A program made the position numbers and the translations under genes. A stretch of DNA of 64,000 bases, from assembly GCA_029204225.1 (NCBI GenBank), contig CM055096.1, positions 999,001 through 1,063,000 on the forward strand, written 5' to 3'. The notes below the pieces were generated by a model that was not told the DNA's origin, searched no databases, and saw nothing but the letters and a program-made list of their open reading frames with translations. This document shows, in pieces, positions 39,033 through 47,410 of this stretch (its first letter is position 1; each line of letters opens with the position of its first letter). This DNA comes from Diphasiastrum complanatum (lineage: Eukaryota > Streptophyta > Lycopodiopsida > Lycopodiales > Lycopodiaceae).

Positions 39033-40483
39033 ACACGTCTCGGGCTTTCATGCAACGCCAGGAGCTTATCTTTGATGGACAGCTTCTAGATGTGGTTCCT
39101 TCATACACTTACCTGGGTGTGCTCTTCACTGGTCCTACGTTCAGTATGAGACAGGCGGCTACTTCTAGACTCGGGAAAGGTCACTCTTCCCTTGTTTAGT
39201 TGGAGAGGTTTTGCTTCCGTAAGTCCATTTGAGACGCCCCAAGTAAGTGCATACTTTCTGACACCATTGTCACCCCTTCAGCCTTGTATGCAGCAGAGAT
39301 ACGGTGGTGTACAGGCGCCAGCATTTTACGATTGCAGATCACCATGTTAGCTCGCATGATCCGGGCAAAACCTTCTGTTCCACATGAGATCATCCTTGCT
39401 GAGTTTGCCAACCCCCTATCCAAATAGAGGTAACTTTCTAGCTTATCACGTACATCCAGAGAGCTTAGGCACTTCCTGATACAGAGCAGAGATATAGACA
39501 GATTGCACTCATGTCCTCCCACCATCTTCAAGCTCAAGGCTACCAGTTGTCATGGTTCTCTCAGGCGTCAAACTTCCTCATGGAGGCATTTGGTATCACT
39601 ATCACGGATCTCCCCTCGGTAACACACCAGTACATTAGACGGTTTTATACAAAGCATATCTTGATCGTACTTGGCGACATCAGTTGGGAGTTAAGCCTGA
39701 TTACTACCGTGTTCACTTCTTGGAGCAGGATACCACTGGTTTTCCCAGTCCTACCTTGATATCTGACTTTAGGATTATCACACACTCTTCGAAGTTTACG
39801 TTCCTGAAGGGAAAGTGCATGCGCTCTATGGTGGACTGCAGGATCTCAGAAAGATGTTAGTTTCACTTTGGGACAGTTCAGAGTATCCTCACACCAGTTG
39901 GCTATTGAGACAGGTATATACCAGGGCACCCCACGGGAGGAGAGACTATGCCATGTTCTTTAAATGAGGTGGAGTCTGAGGAGCACTTCATCTTCAGATG
40001 CCCTATATATTATGCGATCATAGGGAGATACCCCTGCTATTCCGGGACATGCGTACTACACTCTGATCGCCCATTGCATATGAGGACCCTCGCTATGTTG
40101 CACTTATGATACGAGAGATGGCATGATATGTACTTGTCAACTCATCAGCCACATCCCAGCTCTCAGGCTCAGATTACCTCATGTTTCTCTAGGAGATGAC
40201 CACGCTAAGACATCGAGTCTGATGACGACGACGACGACGACGAAGATGCCCCACCTCACAGATATCAGAGACAGTGAACCACTCACACTCATGCTGCAGC
40301 AGGGCACACAATTCTCACCCTCCTAGACGACATCAACGACAATCAGTATTACCTCCTGCTACAGCTCATATCACATCCTTTTTCAGCAGCAATGCCAGAT
40401 GATATGATTTTACGTTTACACTTATTTTGCTCCCACTTATTGACAATTTGTAGTTTATAGTTATGTTGCTCATTTGTTAAGCA

Positions 40484-40568
<85 letters not shown>

Positions 40569-43077
40569 CAATCCCGTATTTGCTATGAGATAGGCTGCTA
40601 TAGCTAGATTTGGGAAGGGACATGCTTCCCTTGTACAACTAGAGAGGTTATGCTTTTGGCGATTTATTTGGGATGCTCCAAGTAAGTGTCGGCTCTTTGA
40701 TATCTCAAAAAAAAGTTGACTAATTCACATCTTTCAAGTTTGGTTCAAACCAAATGGTATCTATGCTCAATTCCCAATCAACTCACAATGATACACGACA
40801 TGCATACATGCTCTTGGCCAATGCTCATCAGCACTTCAAACAATCAGCAATCCTACATGCAAGGCCACAATGATGGTTCCAATACCACCTAAAACAACCG
40901 AAAAGTCGAAATCGTGTACCTGCCTAGTTATCATTCTCCTTTGTCCATAATTGCCACCTCCATCATCAATACCATCTTCAAAAACAAAGGAAGACATGTA
41001 GCAAACTCACAAGTCAAGTGTAAGATCTTGAACCAAGAGCTTGCATAAATTTGAGACCTAAACACCTCTAAGTTCGATAATATCCAGCAAAGACTTGCAT
41101 CGTATACCAAAGATGCTTAAGTTAGAGGATAAGATCACATGGGTGGTCAGCTCCAAGATTGCTCCTCAAGACCACAAGTATCTCGAAAGTTAATCTCCAA
41201 GAAGGCTTTCTCTTTCGAGGCTTAGCATGCATGTGTAGACTTGAATTTAGCTAAGTGAAGGATCATCCCCTTAGAAGTAGCCAAACTAAGGCCCCCAAAG
41301 ACATTTACCCAAAGTCTAGTCTACTAGTCATGTCCATTGGGGATGTTGGTAGTATGAGGTGTCAATATCTTGTAGTGAAATATTTGCTCAATATGATCAT
41401 TGATAGCTCCAAGATTGGGGGTGGATCGAGTTTATTCCTATGGCTTGTTGGTAACCTCAAATTGGTTCGAATGGAGATCAATTCAAATCGAAAAGAAACT
41501 AGGTCTAAGAAAACTTTAGATTTTTTTGTTTAGGATGTTCTTTTGAAAAATCTAATTTGTTTTAAATATCATCTTCACTAAATCAATGCAGAAACCTCGT
41601 TATATTTATTTCAAACGAATGATTTTATTCAAATAGAACCTTCATTGAATTGATGTGGACATGGCGGAGCTCTCCTATATCTCATCCATGTAAACTATCC
41701 TAGTGTCTAAGGGCCTATTTGTAGGTGTCTCCTCTGTCAGAGGGCCCAGATTAAAGCTAGGTGTATGAATGTGAATGTTGATGTGTCTTGCTATCAAGTA
41801 CCTACTATCGTCTTTCAAAACTATTTTTAAGAGCTCTTCAAATTCCCTCAAGTCATAAGTTATAACACTAGGCATTGAAGTCACTAACCCAATTCTAAGG
41901 TTCAATTTAGGTGTCTTGCTATCATTGTTGATCACCTACCTACTACTATATTTCAAAACAAGTTTTAAGAACTCTTCAAATTTGAATATTCTTGGGTTAT
42001 AACTTGATAACACTGAGCACTAAAACTAATGAGCGCTCAACGTTTGTGATTTGCGAACCAATAGTCAAGACGCAATTGTAATTGCACCTTACACCCTAAA
42101 CTAGCACTTCTTTTTGCTATAACAGAAGGCTAGCAATAAAACCAACAAAAATAAACTTAAGAAGGATTCTTTGGTTCATTCCCACAAGAACCAATTCTTT
42201 TGCAATTAAATCAGACAAATCTGTCATTTCAAACCGCCCAAAAAAACACTGTTCGTGTGTGAGCAATCCACTGGGTGGCATGTGGTGCCAAGATTTTAGA
42301 AATTGTGATTCAGGGACCAGGGTATTGCATAAACTTGCCCTGCCTAGCTATGATCAGAACTCATGAAAAAAATATATATTACTGATTATTTATCAAGCCC
42401 AAAGCCAAGAGCAATCATTCTGGAAAGGAAATGCCATAACCAAAGTATATTGGGAGCCCTATTTAAACATTGTGCAGGCACTTAGTGGCCACTAAAAGAC
42501 CTGCACAACATTTGTGATATATTAACTCTTCACAGCAGCCGCCAAGGAGAACTTCTTACTCTAGATGATCTCTTCAGAGATCCTAACCTGGGCTTTAAGT
42601 ACCCCAGCAACTGTTGCCCTATGACTGAGGATATTTTGTGAACAGTCCTGCAAATATCTAGTATATTGCTTTTGATTTTGCAAGTCAGAATGGGACATGC
42701 AGACTTATATGTAGCAGGCATTTCTGCAATCACTTAAGTAACATGTGCATAAAGTATATGGACATAATCCTATTTGTTAATCTCTACTCTTTAAAATTGC
42801 TCCCGTGCTAAAATAGCCATGGAAAAGTTTCGTGAAAAATTCCTCCATAATACTACTTACACCAAGCCTTGAACTAGCATAAGAAACCAATGAGATTCAG
42901 ATTTAGAGCAATCAACCATCCTTATCATGTCCAGGTTTGATCAGAATACCGTTTTCCCAAGAGCCGCCCATAATTGTCAGTAAAAGCCACCACAACTGTA
43001 CTAATTTCATCATCTTCAGTCAATTTTTTGAGCTGTTCCAGGCTCAGTTTTCCCTTGAGCTTGCTTTCTGTGTGAGC
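15524..43077 (-). CDS. Type I-like glutamine synthetase, 10-exon core spread over 27.6 kb
   Basis: Family role: ATP-dependent ligation of an amine or ammonia to glutamate. Exons: 42,950-43,077; 28,910-29,089; 28,403-28,589; 27,964-28,051; 16,940-16,988; 16,762-16,852; 16,367-16,527; 16,144-16,272; 15,812-16,031; 15,524-15,682. All junctions are GT-AG and all phases fit: 1,392 nt, 463 codons plus stop, no internal stop. Landmarks in order: beta-grasp word GRLLGKR (about residue 37), SELEYFLF (150), [11 protein letters not shown] (about 180), [12 protein letters not shown] (212), [10 protein letters not shown] (267), NSYKR (321), [19 protein letters not shown] (355-373), C-terminal VTDWE..RYFE. 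The glutamate and histidine ligands and the arginine/glutamate signature are all present, so the core looks functional. The motifs resemble bacterial type I-like and gamma-glutamylpolyamine-type synthetases, not plant GS2. The substrate cannot be told. The start codon exon is unresolved. Confidence 0.88.
18030..19947 (+). mobile_element. Gypsy pol fragment (protease-RT-RNase H, integrase lost)
   Basis: Aspartic-protease flank at 18,030-18,311 ([19 protein letters not shown]). RT from 18,500: [43 protein letters not shown]. After a frameshift near 18,910 come [11 protein letters not shown] and the catalytic [10 protein letters not shown]. The RNase H beginning is broken by several stops (19,200-19,640). 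The reading then jumps directly to the C-terminal tail ([35 protein letters not shown]; 19,651-19,947), so the integrase core has been deleted. It continues into the purine tract and LTR at 20,134. Antisense to the host gene. Confidence 0.88.
20149..20490 (+). repeat. Gypsy 3' LTR, left arm of an inverted LTR pair
   Basis: Begins TGTTACAG right after the purine tract taaggggggaaggga (20,134-20,148). Its sequence, including the words aatggctaagtca, ctctgagtcgcatg and gtcattaattagg, recurs in reverse complement at 22,530-23,265. Compared with that copy it lacks about 400 bp between gctcact and gtcggtaggaag. The right boundary is uncertain. Confidence 0.75.
21702..22020 (-). pseudogene. Gypsy gag remnant on the minus strand
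   Basis: The minus strand read with stops shows [39 protein letters not shown] and IPECF. This pattern (W.EF...F, L.QG..SV.EY) is the retrotrans_gag domain of Ty3/Gypsy elements. It lies just inside the minus-oriented LTR at 22,530-23,265 and fits as that element's gag. Minus-strand frames further left (21,134-21,454) may be its continuation. Confidence 0.65.
22530..23265 (-). repeat. Gypsy 5' LTR, right arm of the inverted pair
   Basis: On the minus strand it begins TGTTACTGC at 23,265 and matches the LTR at 20,149. It contains an internal repeat at about 22,855-22,985 (words gagcatatgaca and ggaccaa.tgtcc twice). A second LTR-like block with a minus-strand tataaatata box (about 23,415) lies between 23,266 and 23,604. 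That block ends against the purine tract complement ttgttccctccttaacaa (23,605-23,622) and is probably the 3' LTR of another minus-strand Gypsy. Confidence 0.65.
24724..24948 (+). pseudogene. Copia RNase H C-terminal fragment
   Basis: Reads [38 protein letters not shown] and [12 protein letters not shown], the end of Copia RNase H. It is followed by a purine-rich ttttaaggagtgtgaaaa like the tract before the 3' LTR of the Copia at 31.4-35.9 kb. Only the 3' end is present. Confidence 0.85.
24950..25938. other. Probable LTR-containing sequence before a PBS
   Basis: No coding region. The stretch ends at the primer binding site at 25,939, so its last few hundred bases are probably an LTR. No second copy is available to set its limits. 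Confidence 0.35.
25939..25950 (+). promoter_or_regulatory. Primer binding site, perfect tRNA-iMet match
   Basis: tggtatcagagc, the exact plant Copia/Gypsy iMet primer binding site. It marks the start of the internal region of an element whose body includes the tandem array that follows. Confidence 0.65.
26009..26700. repeat. Degenerate tandem array, unit about 145 bp
   Basis: At least four diverged units start near 26,009, 26,152, 26,300 and 26,440. They share words such as ttggc.gcccta, cttcatgac.actttgg, ttttctccacctatcccttgctg and ttggcagcattt. The strand is CT-rich. The short overlapping open frames here come from the repeat and show no domain. The sequence from 26,700 to 27,790 is unassigned retroelement interior. 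Confidence 0.75.
27964..29089 (-). CDS. Glutamine synthetase exons 2-4
   Basis: Exon 2 (28,910-29,089) completes the beta-grasp domain: [46 protein letters not shown]. Exon 3 (28,403-28,589) begins the catalytic barrel: [30 protein letters not shown], with the first metal-ligand glutamate pair. Exon 4 (27,964-28,051) is 88 nt and carries [20 protein letters not shown]. Introns between them are 320 and 351 bp. The exon-2 acceptor leaves phase 2, matching the donor of exon 1 at 42,950, which rebuilds GKR-YTARFF. Confidence 0.92.
29940..30700 (-). pseudogene. Gypsy reverse-transcriptase remnant
   Basis: Minus-strand pieces give [15 protein letters not shown] and [12 protein letters not shown] (the RT lead-in, 30,412-30,621). 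RT motifs follow: [24 protein letters not shown], and a decayed catalytic box HVDD near 30,025, then LLHLEKLL. Between the two pieces the central RT (KKDGSWR block) is missing or unreadable. It is oriented with the host gene. Confidence 0.75.
31403..32196 (+). repeat. 5' LTR of a Copia element (794 bp)
   Basis: Starts TGTTAAAATTGG and ends TTGTCA directly before the PBS. Its first 100 bp are almost identical to 35,847-35,947, which identifies the LTR. It has the palindrome CACACGTGTG about 30 bp before its end. The tRNA-iMet PBS tggtatcagagcc lies at 32,197-32,209. Confidence 0.85.
32967..35832 (+). mobile_element. Copia coding region with reverse transcriptase deleted
   Basis: ATG at 32,967 opens gag ([25 protein letters not shown]). 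There is a stop at 33,114, a frameshift near 33,270 and another stop at 33,619. CCHC knuckle [14 protein letters not shown] (33,730), protease [11 protein letters not shown] (33,905), shift near 33,960. Pre-integrase [11 protein letters not shown], then integrase with HSDVHFS, CDGRGEY (one acid position in a changed context), [13 protein letters not shown]. After the integrase C-terminus ([10 protein letters not shown]) the sequence passes near 35,165-35,190 straight to [16 protein letters not shown], the RT/RNase H boundary, so the whole catalytic RT including YVDD is gone. RNase H ([26 protein letters not shown]) is intact to the stop. Confidence 0.92.
35847..35947 (+). repeat. Truncated 3' LTR of the same Copia
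   Basis: Begins TGTTAAAATTGG after the purine-rich tttttaggag (35,837-35,846). It matches the first 100 bp of the 5' LTR at 31,403 with about one difference, then stops matching at gccaagtttggcct. The LTR has lost about 690 bp, so the element cannot be mobilised from this copy. Confidence 0.88.
36182..36377 (+). repeat. 5' LTR of a second Copia family (196 bp)
   Basis: Begins TGTTGGAATTG, ends TTCTGACA, and is followed at 36,378 by the PBS tggtatcaaagcg. Short TGTTGG-type LTRs are typical of Copia. No 3' LTR was found in the window. Confidence 0.7.
36522..38360 (+). mobile_element. Decayed Copia (second family): gag, protease, integrase
   Basis: ATG at 36,522 gives [21 protein letters not shown], then a stop and a large gag deletion. 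The zinc knuckle region (about 36,925) reads [15 protein letters not shown]: every expected cysteine is replaced by Phe or Tyr. The protease box reads [11 protein letters not shown] (37,120), with the catalytic DSG changed to DFG. The pre-integrase FRLGHLNF and integrase pieces are broken by stops. The best conserved part is 37,992-38,360 ([49 protein letters not shown]). RT and RNase H are absent. Confidence 0.88.
38370..38873 (-). CDS. Unidentified 167-residue ORF with coiled coil
   Basis: I do not recognise this protein. It starts at ATG 38,873 with a basic MAKKGKG, followed by about 75 residues rich in Pro, Ser and Thr ([19 protein letters not shown]). A predicted coiled coil follows at roughly residues 110-150 ([21 protein letters not shown]) with leucine/valine heptads and an acidic flank. 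It lies between the Copia end and the LINE-like remnant, inside the glutamine synthetase intron and on the same strand. The organisation resembles nucleic-acid-binding ORF1/gag-like proteins of retroelements, but that is only a suggestion. Its 3' end lies against Copia sequence, so the true C-terminus may be lost. Confidence 0.4.
   Translation of the reverse strand: MAKKGKGSPRSPSTPPRHPPPRTSTSAAPALASTSTLSPDTTSVLLPTSTPVRCSVSTPSVSTPASSTPVQANAVPSEYSGSTYSSEPSFNGTIILCRHIDAIQELRRHAFRISGLETTVAQLQGKIGMLEVENELLKEQLAEDEQVEKGHLEEDSLFALAGKVKNP
38999..39029. repeat. (GA)n microsatellite
   Basis: About 15 GA units immediately before the LINE-like remnant. Confidence 0.95.
39030..40440 (+). mobile_element. 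LINE-type (non-LTR) retrotransposon 3' end
   Basis: With several stops and shifts, the plus strand reads [25 protein letters not shown], then [30 protein letters not shown]. This is the region after the RT domain in LINE-type ORF2 proteins (YLGV box, then the ALRVKxSVPxxxxLAELG region). Near 39,975-40,020 it reads [13 protein letters not shown], like the C-terminal E..HFLF.CP motif of these elements. An Asp-repeat tail (gacgacgac, 40,223) follows. The endonuclease and RT catalytic parts are absent, as expected for a 5'-truncated LINE. Confidence 0.7.
40488..40566. repeat. (CT)n microsatellite
   Basis: About 39 CT units. It separates the first LINE fragment from a second, shorter copy. Confidence 0.95.
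40567..40712 (+). mobile_element. Second fragment of the same LINE family
   Basis: Nucleotides here (gagataggctgctatagctag, ttcccttgta, ggagaggtt-like words, gatgctccaagtaagtg) align with 39,145-39,260 of the first fragment at moderate divergence. It begins directly at the end of a (CT)n tract and stops at a short A-run near 40,708. Confidence 0.7.
42950..43077 (-). CDS. Glutamine synthetase exon 1 of the recognisable core
   Basis: On the minus strand the frame reads [33 protein letters not shown], the N-terminal beta-strand of type I-like glutamine synthetases (family form: VAFxDxxGRLxGKR). It stops at CG|gtattctg, phase 2, exactly what exon 2 needs. No start codon lies in this exon. The frame stays open upstream to an AG at 43,142 (SSARFYSSFRQQKSFSG, a transit-peptide-like composition) and meets a stop beyond it. 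A nearer acceptor gtgcag ends at 43,077 and would drop that stretch. The true 5' border is therefore 43,076 or 43,141. Confidence 0.85.
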
Positions 43078-44432
43078 TGCACCGGAAAAACTTTTCTGCT
43101 GTCTAAAACTGCTATAGAACCTGGCACTAGAATGCCCCCTTCTGCAACCCTATCAGACATTCCCATATAAGACTGTGCATCCATGAAAGAAGATTGAGCA
43201 TCCAAAAGCAAAACTCTGTGCTTAGCATTTCAAGAAAACACATGAAGGGCATACCAGCCAACCAGCATAGCTTACCAGCATCAAGAACAGAATCAGAAAC
43301 TTCATGCATAGACTGATTATTGGAATAATGTATAGATCACATAATGTCAGTGTGCAGGAGGTCTTGAACATAAGGCCTCTCATTAAGCACTGAGAGTAAA
43401 AATAGTAGAATTCCCGTGCTTTTAATATTTGCCCAAACATACATGTCCCAAAAATCAATTACTAGCCAGTTAAAAGGGTGAAACTAAACAAGAACGTTTG
43501 AGGGATACCACAAAGCTATTGACACAAATTTCTTAAATTGAAATGTGGTTGTCTAAGATTGGATGCAAAGTGATTAGCTATTTTTAAATCTTAGTTGTCT
43601 GGGAACTGTGGCATAATGGTTACAATTTCCTATTTTTACCTCAAGGATTCAAAGTGTGAGCATGACTAGAGATATGACAACAATAAAAATATATATATAT
43701 ACGAAAGGATTTCTTGAATGCAAATAGATAATTTTTGTTTGATTATTGTTACTGGTGATGATGTTTGTGTGTCATGCAACGTGAGAGCCCACCGATGCAT
43801 GCAAGAAAAAGAGAGCAACGTGAATTTTCTTCAATTACATATGAAGGTACCTCTACAACATGGACATGCATGCCAGAAAAAGAGAGGGACAAGAATTTTT
43901 CACTACTTAGGACTTGAATATAGAGGTGCATCTAAAGGACATAGTTCTTGCAATAAAGTCCTTAGCAATGTGGAGACGCTTTTTGTGCACAAATACCCTT
44001 TTAATTTAAGACATGGACTTCAATTTTGACTTTTGCATAAACTCCATTGATCAGCTTGAACACATAGTATAATCAACTTAAAGACATACTATTTGCCTTT
44101 TTTGCAAAGCGATGCCAACAAAATGGGGTATGAAAAAAACGTTTGGACTCACCCACTTTCAAAAATTCATTAAACCTTCAGATAACAGAATTGAGAAAAA
44201 ACTAACAGCATCCATTGGACATAAACACACTATACTGCTGTCTGATCTCTCCATATATGCTAATAAAAAATGACCATAATCCCTGAACTTTGTAAAGCAA
44301 ACAGGAGCATAAAGGAGGGTAAATAAGGTTGCCCTTCACAGCTAAGGTAAAAAAATCAATCAGCTAGCTAGGCCTCTCTTAATGAAGCTCAAATTGCAGA
44401 TCTAGAATAGATAAAAGAGAAATGTCATGTAT
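43078..44432. other. Probable first intron / 5' region of glutamine synthetase
   Basis: Between the core exon and the GC-richer block at 44.4-44.7 kb I see no recognised coding sequence. On the minus strand, a different frame at 43,080-43,240 is also open and protein-like (RVLLLDAQSSFMDAQSYMG and on to [10 protein letters not shown]). It is not in the synthetase frame and was not identified. Confidence 0.35.
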
Positions 44433-44639
44433 TCAGAGCCAGAGGGGTAGAAGTAAATTGAAAGATCGGAGAGGAACAAACACGCAGGTGGGCGACCCAG
44501 GATCATGATCTCGGATCAGATCTTCGTGGCGAGTAAATGGTGATTTGGGTTTTTGGGATCCGAAGCCCATGATCCTTGAGGCGATCCCGGGAGCAAGGCG
44601 AGCCCCTCGCCTCATCGTAGCTGCTGCTACTGCAGCCAT
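44433..44639 (-). CDS. Small GC-richer ORF; candidate first exon with presequence
   Basis: Starts at ATG 44,639 (MAAVAAATMRRGARLAPGIA, then SRIMGFGS) and stops after 68 codons. The composition is Ala/Arg/Ser-rich without acids for the first 30 residues, like a mitochondrial or plastid presequence, and the block is clearly GC-richer than its surroundings. A phase-2 donor (GG|gtcgcc, a weak site) after about codon 47 would join in frame to the synthetase exon if that begins at 43,141. Otherwise it is a separate short gene that I do not recognise. Upstream, 44,660-44,690 is a purine-rich leader in the minus sense. Confidence 0.35.
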   Translation of the reverse strand: MAAVAAATMRRGARLAPGIASRIMGFGSQKPKSPFTRHEDLIRDHDPGSPTCVFVPLRSFNLLLPLWL

Positions 44640-44699
44640 CACCAGCAGCAACAAACAACAGAGACACAGACACAGAGAGAGCTAAGGATTTGATAAGAG

Positions 44700-45744
44700 C
44701 TTCGAATTTTTAATTTGCAAAGAGCAAATTCCTGCAGGAAACCCAATGATCCACTATTGCTGTGACAACCCACTTCGGAATTTTGAATCTTTGGGTCTGA
44801 AATTTCTCATAAACTACAAAACAATTTGATTCATCCACCTCTCCCGCTTCATCTGCATCATTTTATAATCAAAACTGAATAAAAGGGCAATTCTTTCTTT
44901 GCCAAATCATTCCTTCTGTTTTTCTTTCTTTTGCTGTTTCTTTTGTTGTGGGTCGCTTTCATTCCTGGCTTATGGAGTCTCTGCCCTCTCAAGGGATCTT
45001 GATGGCACTAGTCATTTTGACCCCGCCCACTTAGATCATTGCCACGTATTTGATTGTCACGTGGATAGTTTTCGATGGTTGAAATATGCCACGTGGCAAA
45101 ATCTAGGTACCTTTGAGTATATCCACTGATGGCAGACTTACATTTCCAGCGTGGTATCGAGCCTTCGAGGTACCAGGAGGGACCAGGGTGCTGGTGCTGG
45201 TGGGCGCTGGTCTGAACTCTGAACTTTGAATCTCTCAAATTTTCTAAGCTCAAATTTTCCAAGCTTGTAGTATAGGGGCATGCGAGGCTTAATCTCATCT
45301 CATATTTAACACTCGCCCACTTAGATTCTTGCCACCTGTCATATTTTTGCCACTTCTCCAACACCTTATAAGTTTCCTAACAAATCCAATGGAGATAAGT
45401 TTCTCATGAATCCAATGGGGAGTGGTAGAGTGGGAGTGTTTCCGCTTAGTTTTAGGACCCTATGCACTCATTGCACCATGTCAAAGACTAGTAGCAAGAT
45501 TGTATAGAATAGTTAATCAGAGCAGAATACATTCATACTGACATAATATTTGAATGCAATAAGACAATTGGAAAGTATTTAGAAAAGCAACAAGTGCATA
45601 GTCAATCGAATGATGAGCACAAATAATAATGGTAATATACTAGTTTAGTGATGTGAAGATCATCAAATACTTACATACACTCTCTATCTTGGACTAATCA
45701 ATGTTTGTGACTCTTTCAATCACATACTTAGCTATAGATTCATT

Positions 45745-45785
<41 letters not shown>

Positions 45786-46200
45786 AGTCGTTGAGCTATG
45801 TCGTTTGAAATGGACCTTGGCGGTGATCGTGGTTGTCGCTATTGTAATAGGCGGCGAACGTAGCTGTCAATATCAAAGATAGGCAGCGATCTTAGCTTTT
45901 GTAATTGTCAAATTAATTACATGGTGTTTCAAACTAGTTTAGGCAGATAACTAATATTATCTAAAGTGTTATCCTGCTAACTAGGAAATCGACAATAGTC
46001 GATTCGAGTTCGAGTCGAGTCGTTTGGAGTTGAAATTGAAAAAGGTTTGAATGTTTGATTCGATAGATGTTCGAATCAAACATTCGGGCTTCTGTCGAAA
46101 GTCGATAGTTGATAGTCAATAATCCTTCGATAGTTTGACCAACCTCTGATAGTTGACAGAATATTGTTGAGCATATACCTGTTTGTGATTCTCATGTATT
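44700..46200. other. No gene recognised; (AT)n tract and PBS-like word
   Basis: Contains tggtatcgagcc at 45,152, one base off the iMet primer binding site, and repeated phrases cacttaga.tc.ttgccac at about 45,028 and 45,318. An (AT)n microsatellite lies at 45,750-45,782. Possibly an LTR relic; the coding content is not interpretable. Confidence 0.35.
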
Positions 46201-46204
46201 TTTG

Positions 46205-47410
46205 CAGACCGTGCGACAATGGGAGTAAAATTGTAGAAACTAAATGGATCTAGATTTAATTCGATCAAGGGGAGAAGGATAATGATCCAATATAAGAAAG
46301 ATCAAAAAGTTTATCTTATTGTGCTTCATCAACATGAAGTAAAAATTAATAATTTGGAACTAGAAAAAGGCATTGAGATGAAACCCAATGTTCAAGAAAT
46401 CTAGGATCTATTTTTGTAGGTTATTGAAGACTTAAGTAAGGTCAAAGGGACAACAAGGAAGTGCTTTTCTATCCTACCTTATTTATCTTACTTCATGTTT
46501 GAGTAACGTCATGTCAATCTATGAAAATTGCTAAGTTTTGGTGAAACTAGATTCATTTTTTTGCATACTTTGGATCTTGAAGATGGACTAGTATTCTTTG
46601 CTAGATTTTTTTATGGAAATGGAGTAGAGAAAGCATAATCATGGCATGTGTTCACTCATAGGTTTCCAAGGTTTGAATAACTCTTACGGCAAAATGGCAA
46701 TGGAGGCTCATTCATGGCATTTCATGTTGCAATAATCTCAAATCAGTGCAATATGGAGGAAGCAAGCAAAAACTCATTCAAATTTTTGATTTCAACATTC
46801 TTAAGAAATATTATATTCTTAAGATCGAGAAAAATATTTATGTGAAAATAGCAAATATTGTGGATTAGGGAGTGCGAAGCCTTGGTTTCTTGGGCATTAA
46901 GCCAATACAAATTACATTTTCACAATGCTAAATAGAAATCCCAACTGGGTCAAGATGAATAGGAAAAAAAAATTTCCCTAACAATATACATCTTGAAGCA
47001 AAAAATAGAAGCTTTCAAAATTTTCCAACAGTTCAAGTGACTAGGTAAAACGCACTTCAAGGACGATGAAGACTCTACATTCTGATGGTGAGGTGAATTT
47101 ATTTTTGCTAAATTCAAGGACTACTACAATATACGCCTCAATCATAATGTTGTTGTTGAGCATACAAAATGGACACTTATCAATAGAACAAAGAATATAT
47201 TGAGTCGTGTCTCATTGCCAAATTAGTTTTGGGCAGAAGCAGTAACTATGACAACACACGTTCAAAATCAATATACAACCAAGGTGTTGGATGACAAAAT
47301 CTTAGATGAGGTTTGAACAAGGTTTAAACCATCAATTCAAAATTTTAAAATTTTTGGTTGCTTTACCTTTTGCATAAGTTCCTACAAAACTTAAGAAAAA
47401 AAATAAGATG
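46205..47410 (+). pseudogene. Very old Copia remnant
   Basis: The reading is interrupted by many stops. The 47,090-47,400 segment still shows the integrase C-terminal half: GEFIFAKFKDYYN, then LPN.FWAEAVTM.THVQNQ, LDDKILDEV and FKIFGCFTF, corresponding to FWAEAV...LDGKTPEEVW...LRVFGC in intact elements. The part near 46,215-46,500 resembles the start of gag. It is clearly older than the Copia elements at 31-38 kb. Confidence 0.7.

Larger units (their letters stand above)
29090..42949 (-). other. Giant intron 1 of glutamine synthetase (13,860 bp)
   Basis: Donor gtattctg (42,942-42,949) after CG of an arginine codon; acceptor ccag before exon 2. It contains, from right to left, a LINE-like 3' end, an unidentified coiled-coil ORF, two Copia elements and a Gypsy RT remnant. 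Stretches 29,090-29,930 and 40,713-42,949 contain no feature I can assign. Confidence 0.82.

Noticed and set aside
45752-45782. (AT)n as a promoter element
   Set aside because: Simple microsatellite with no gene downstream.
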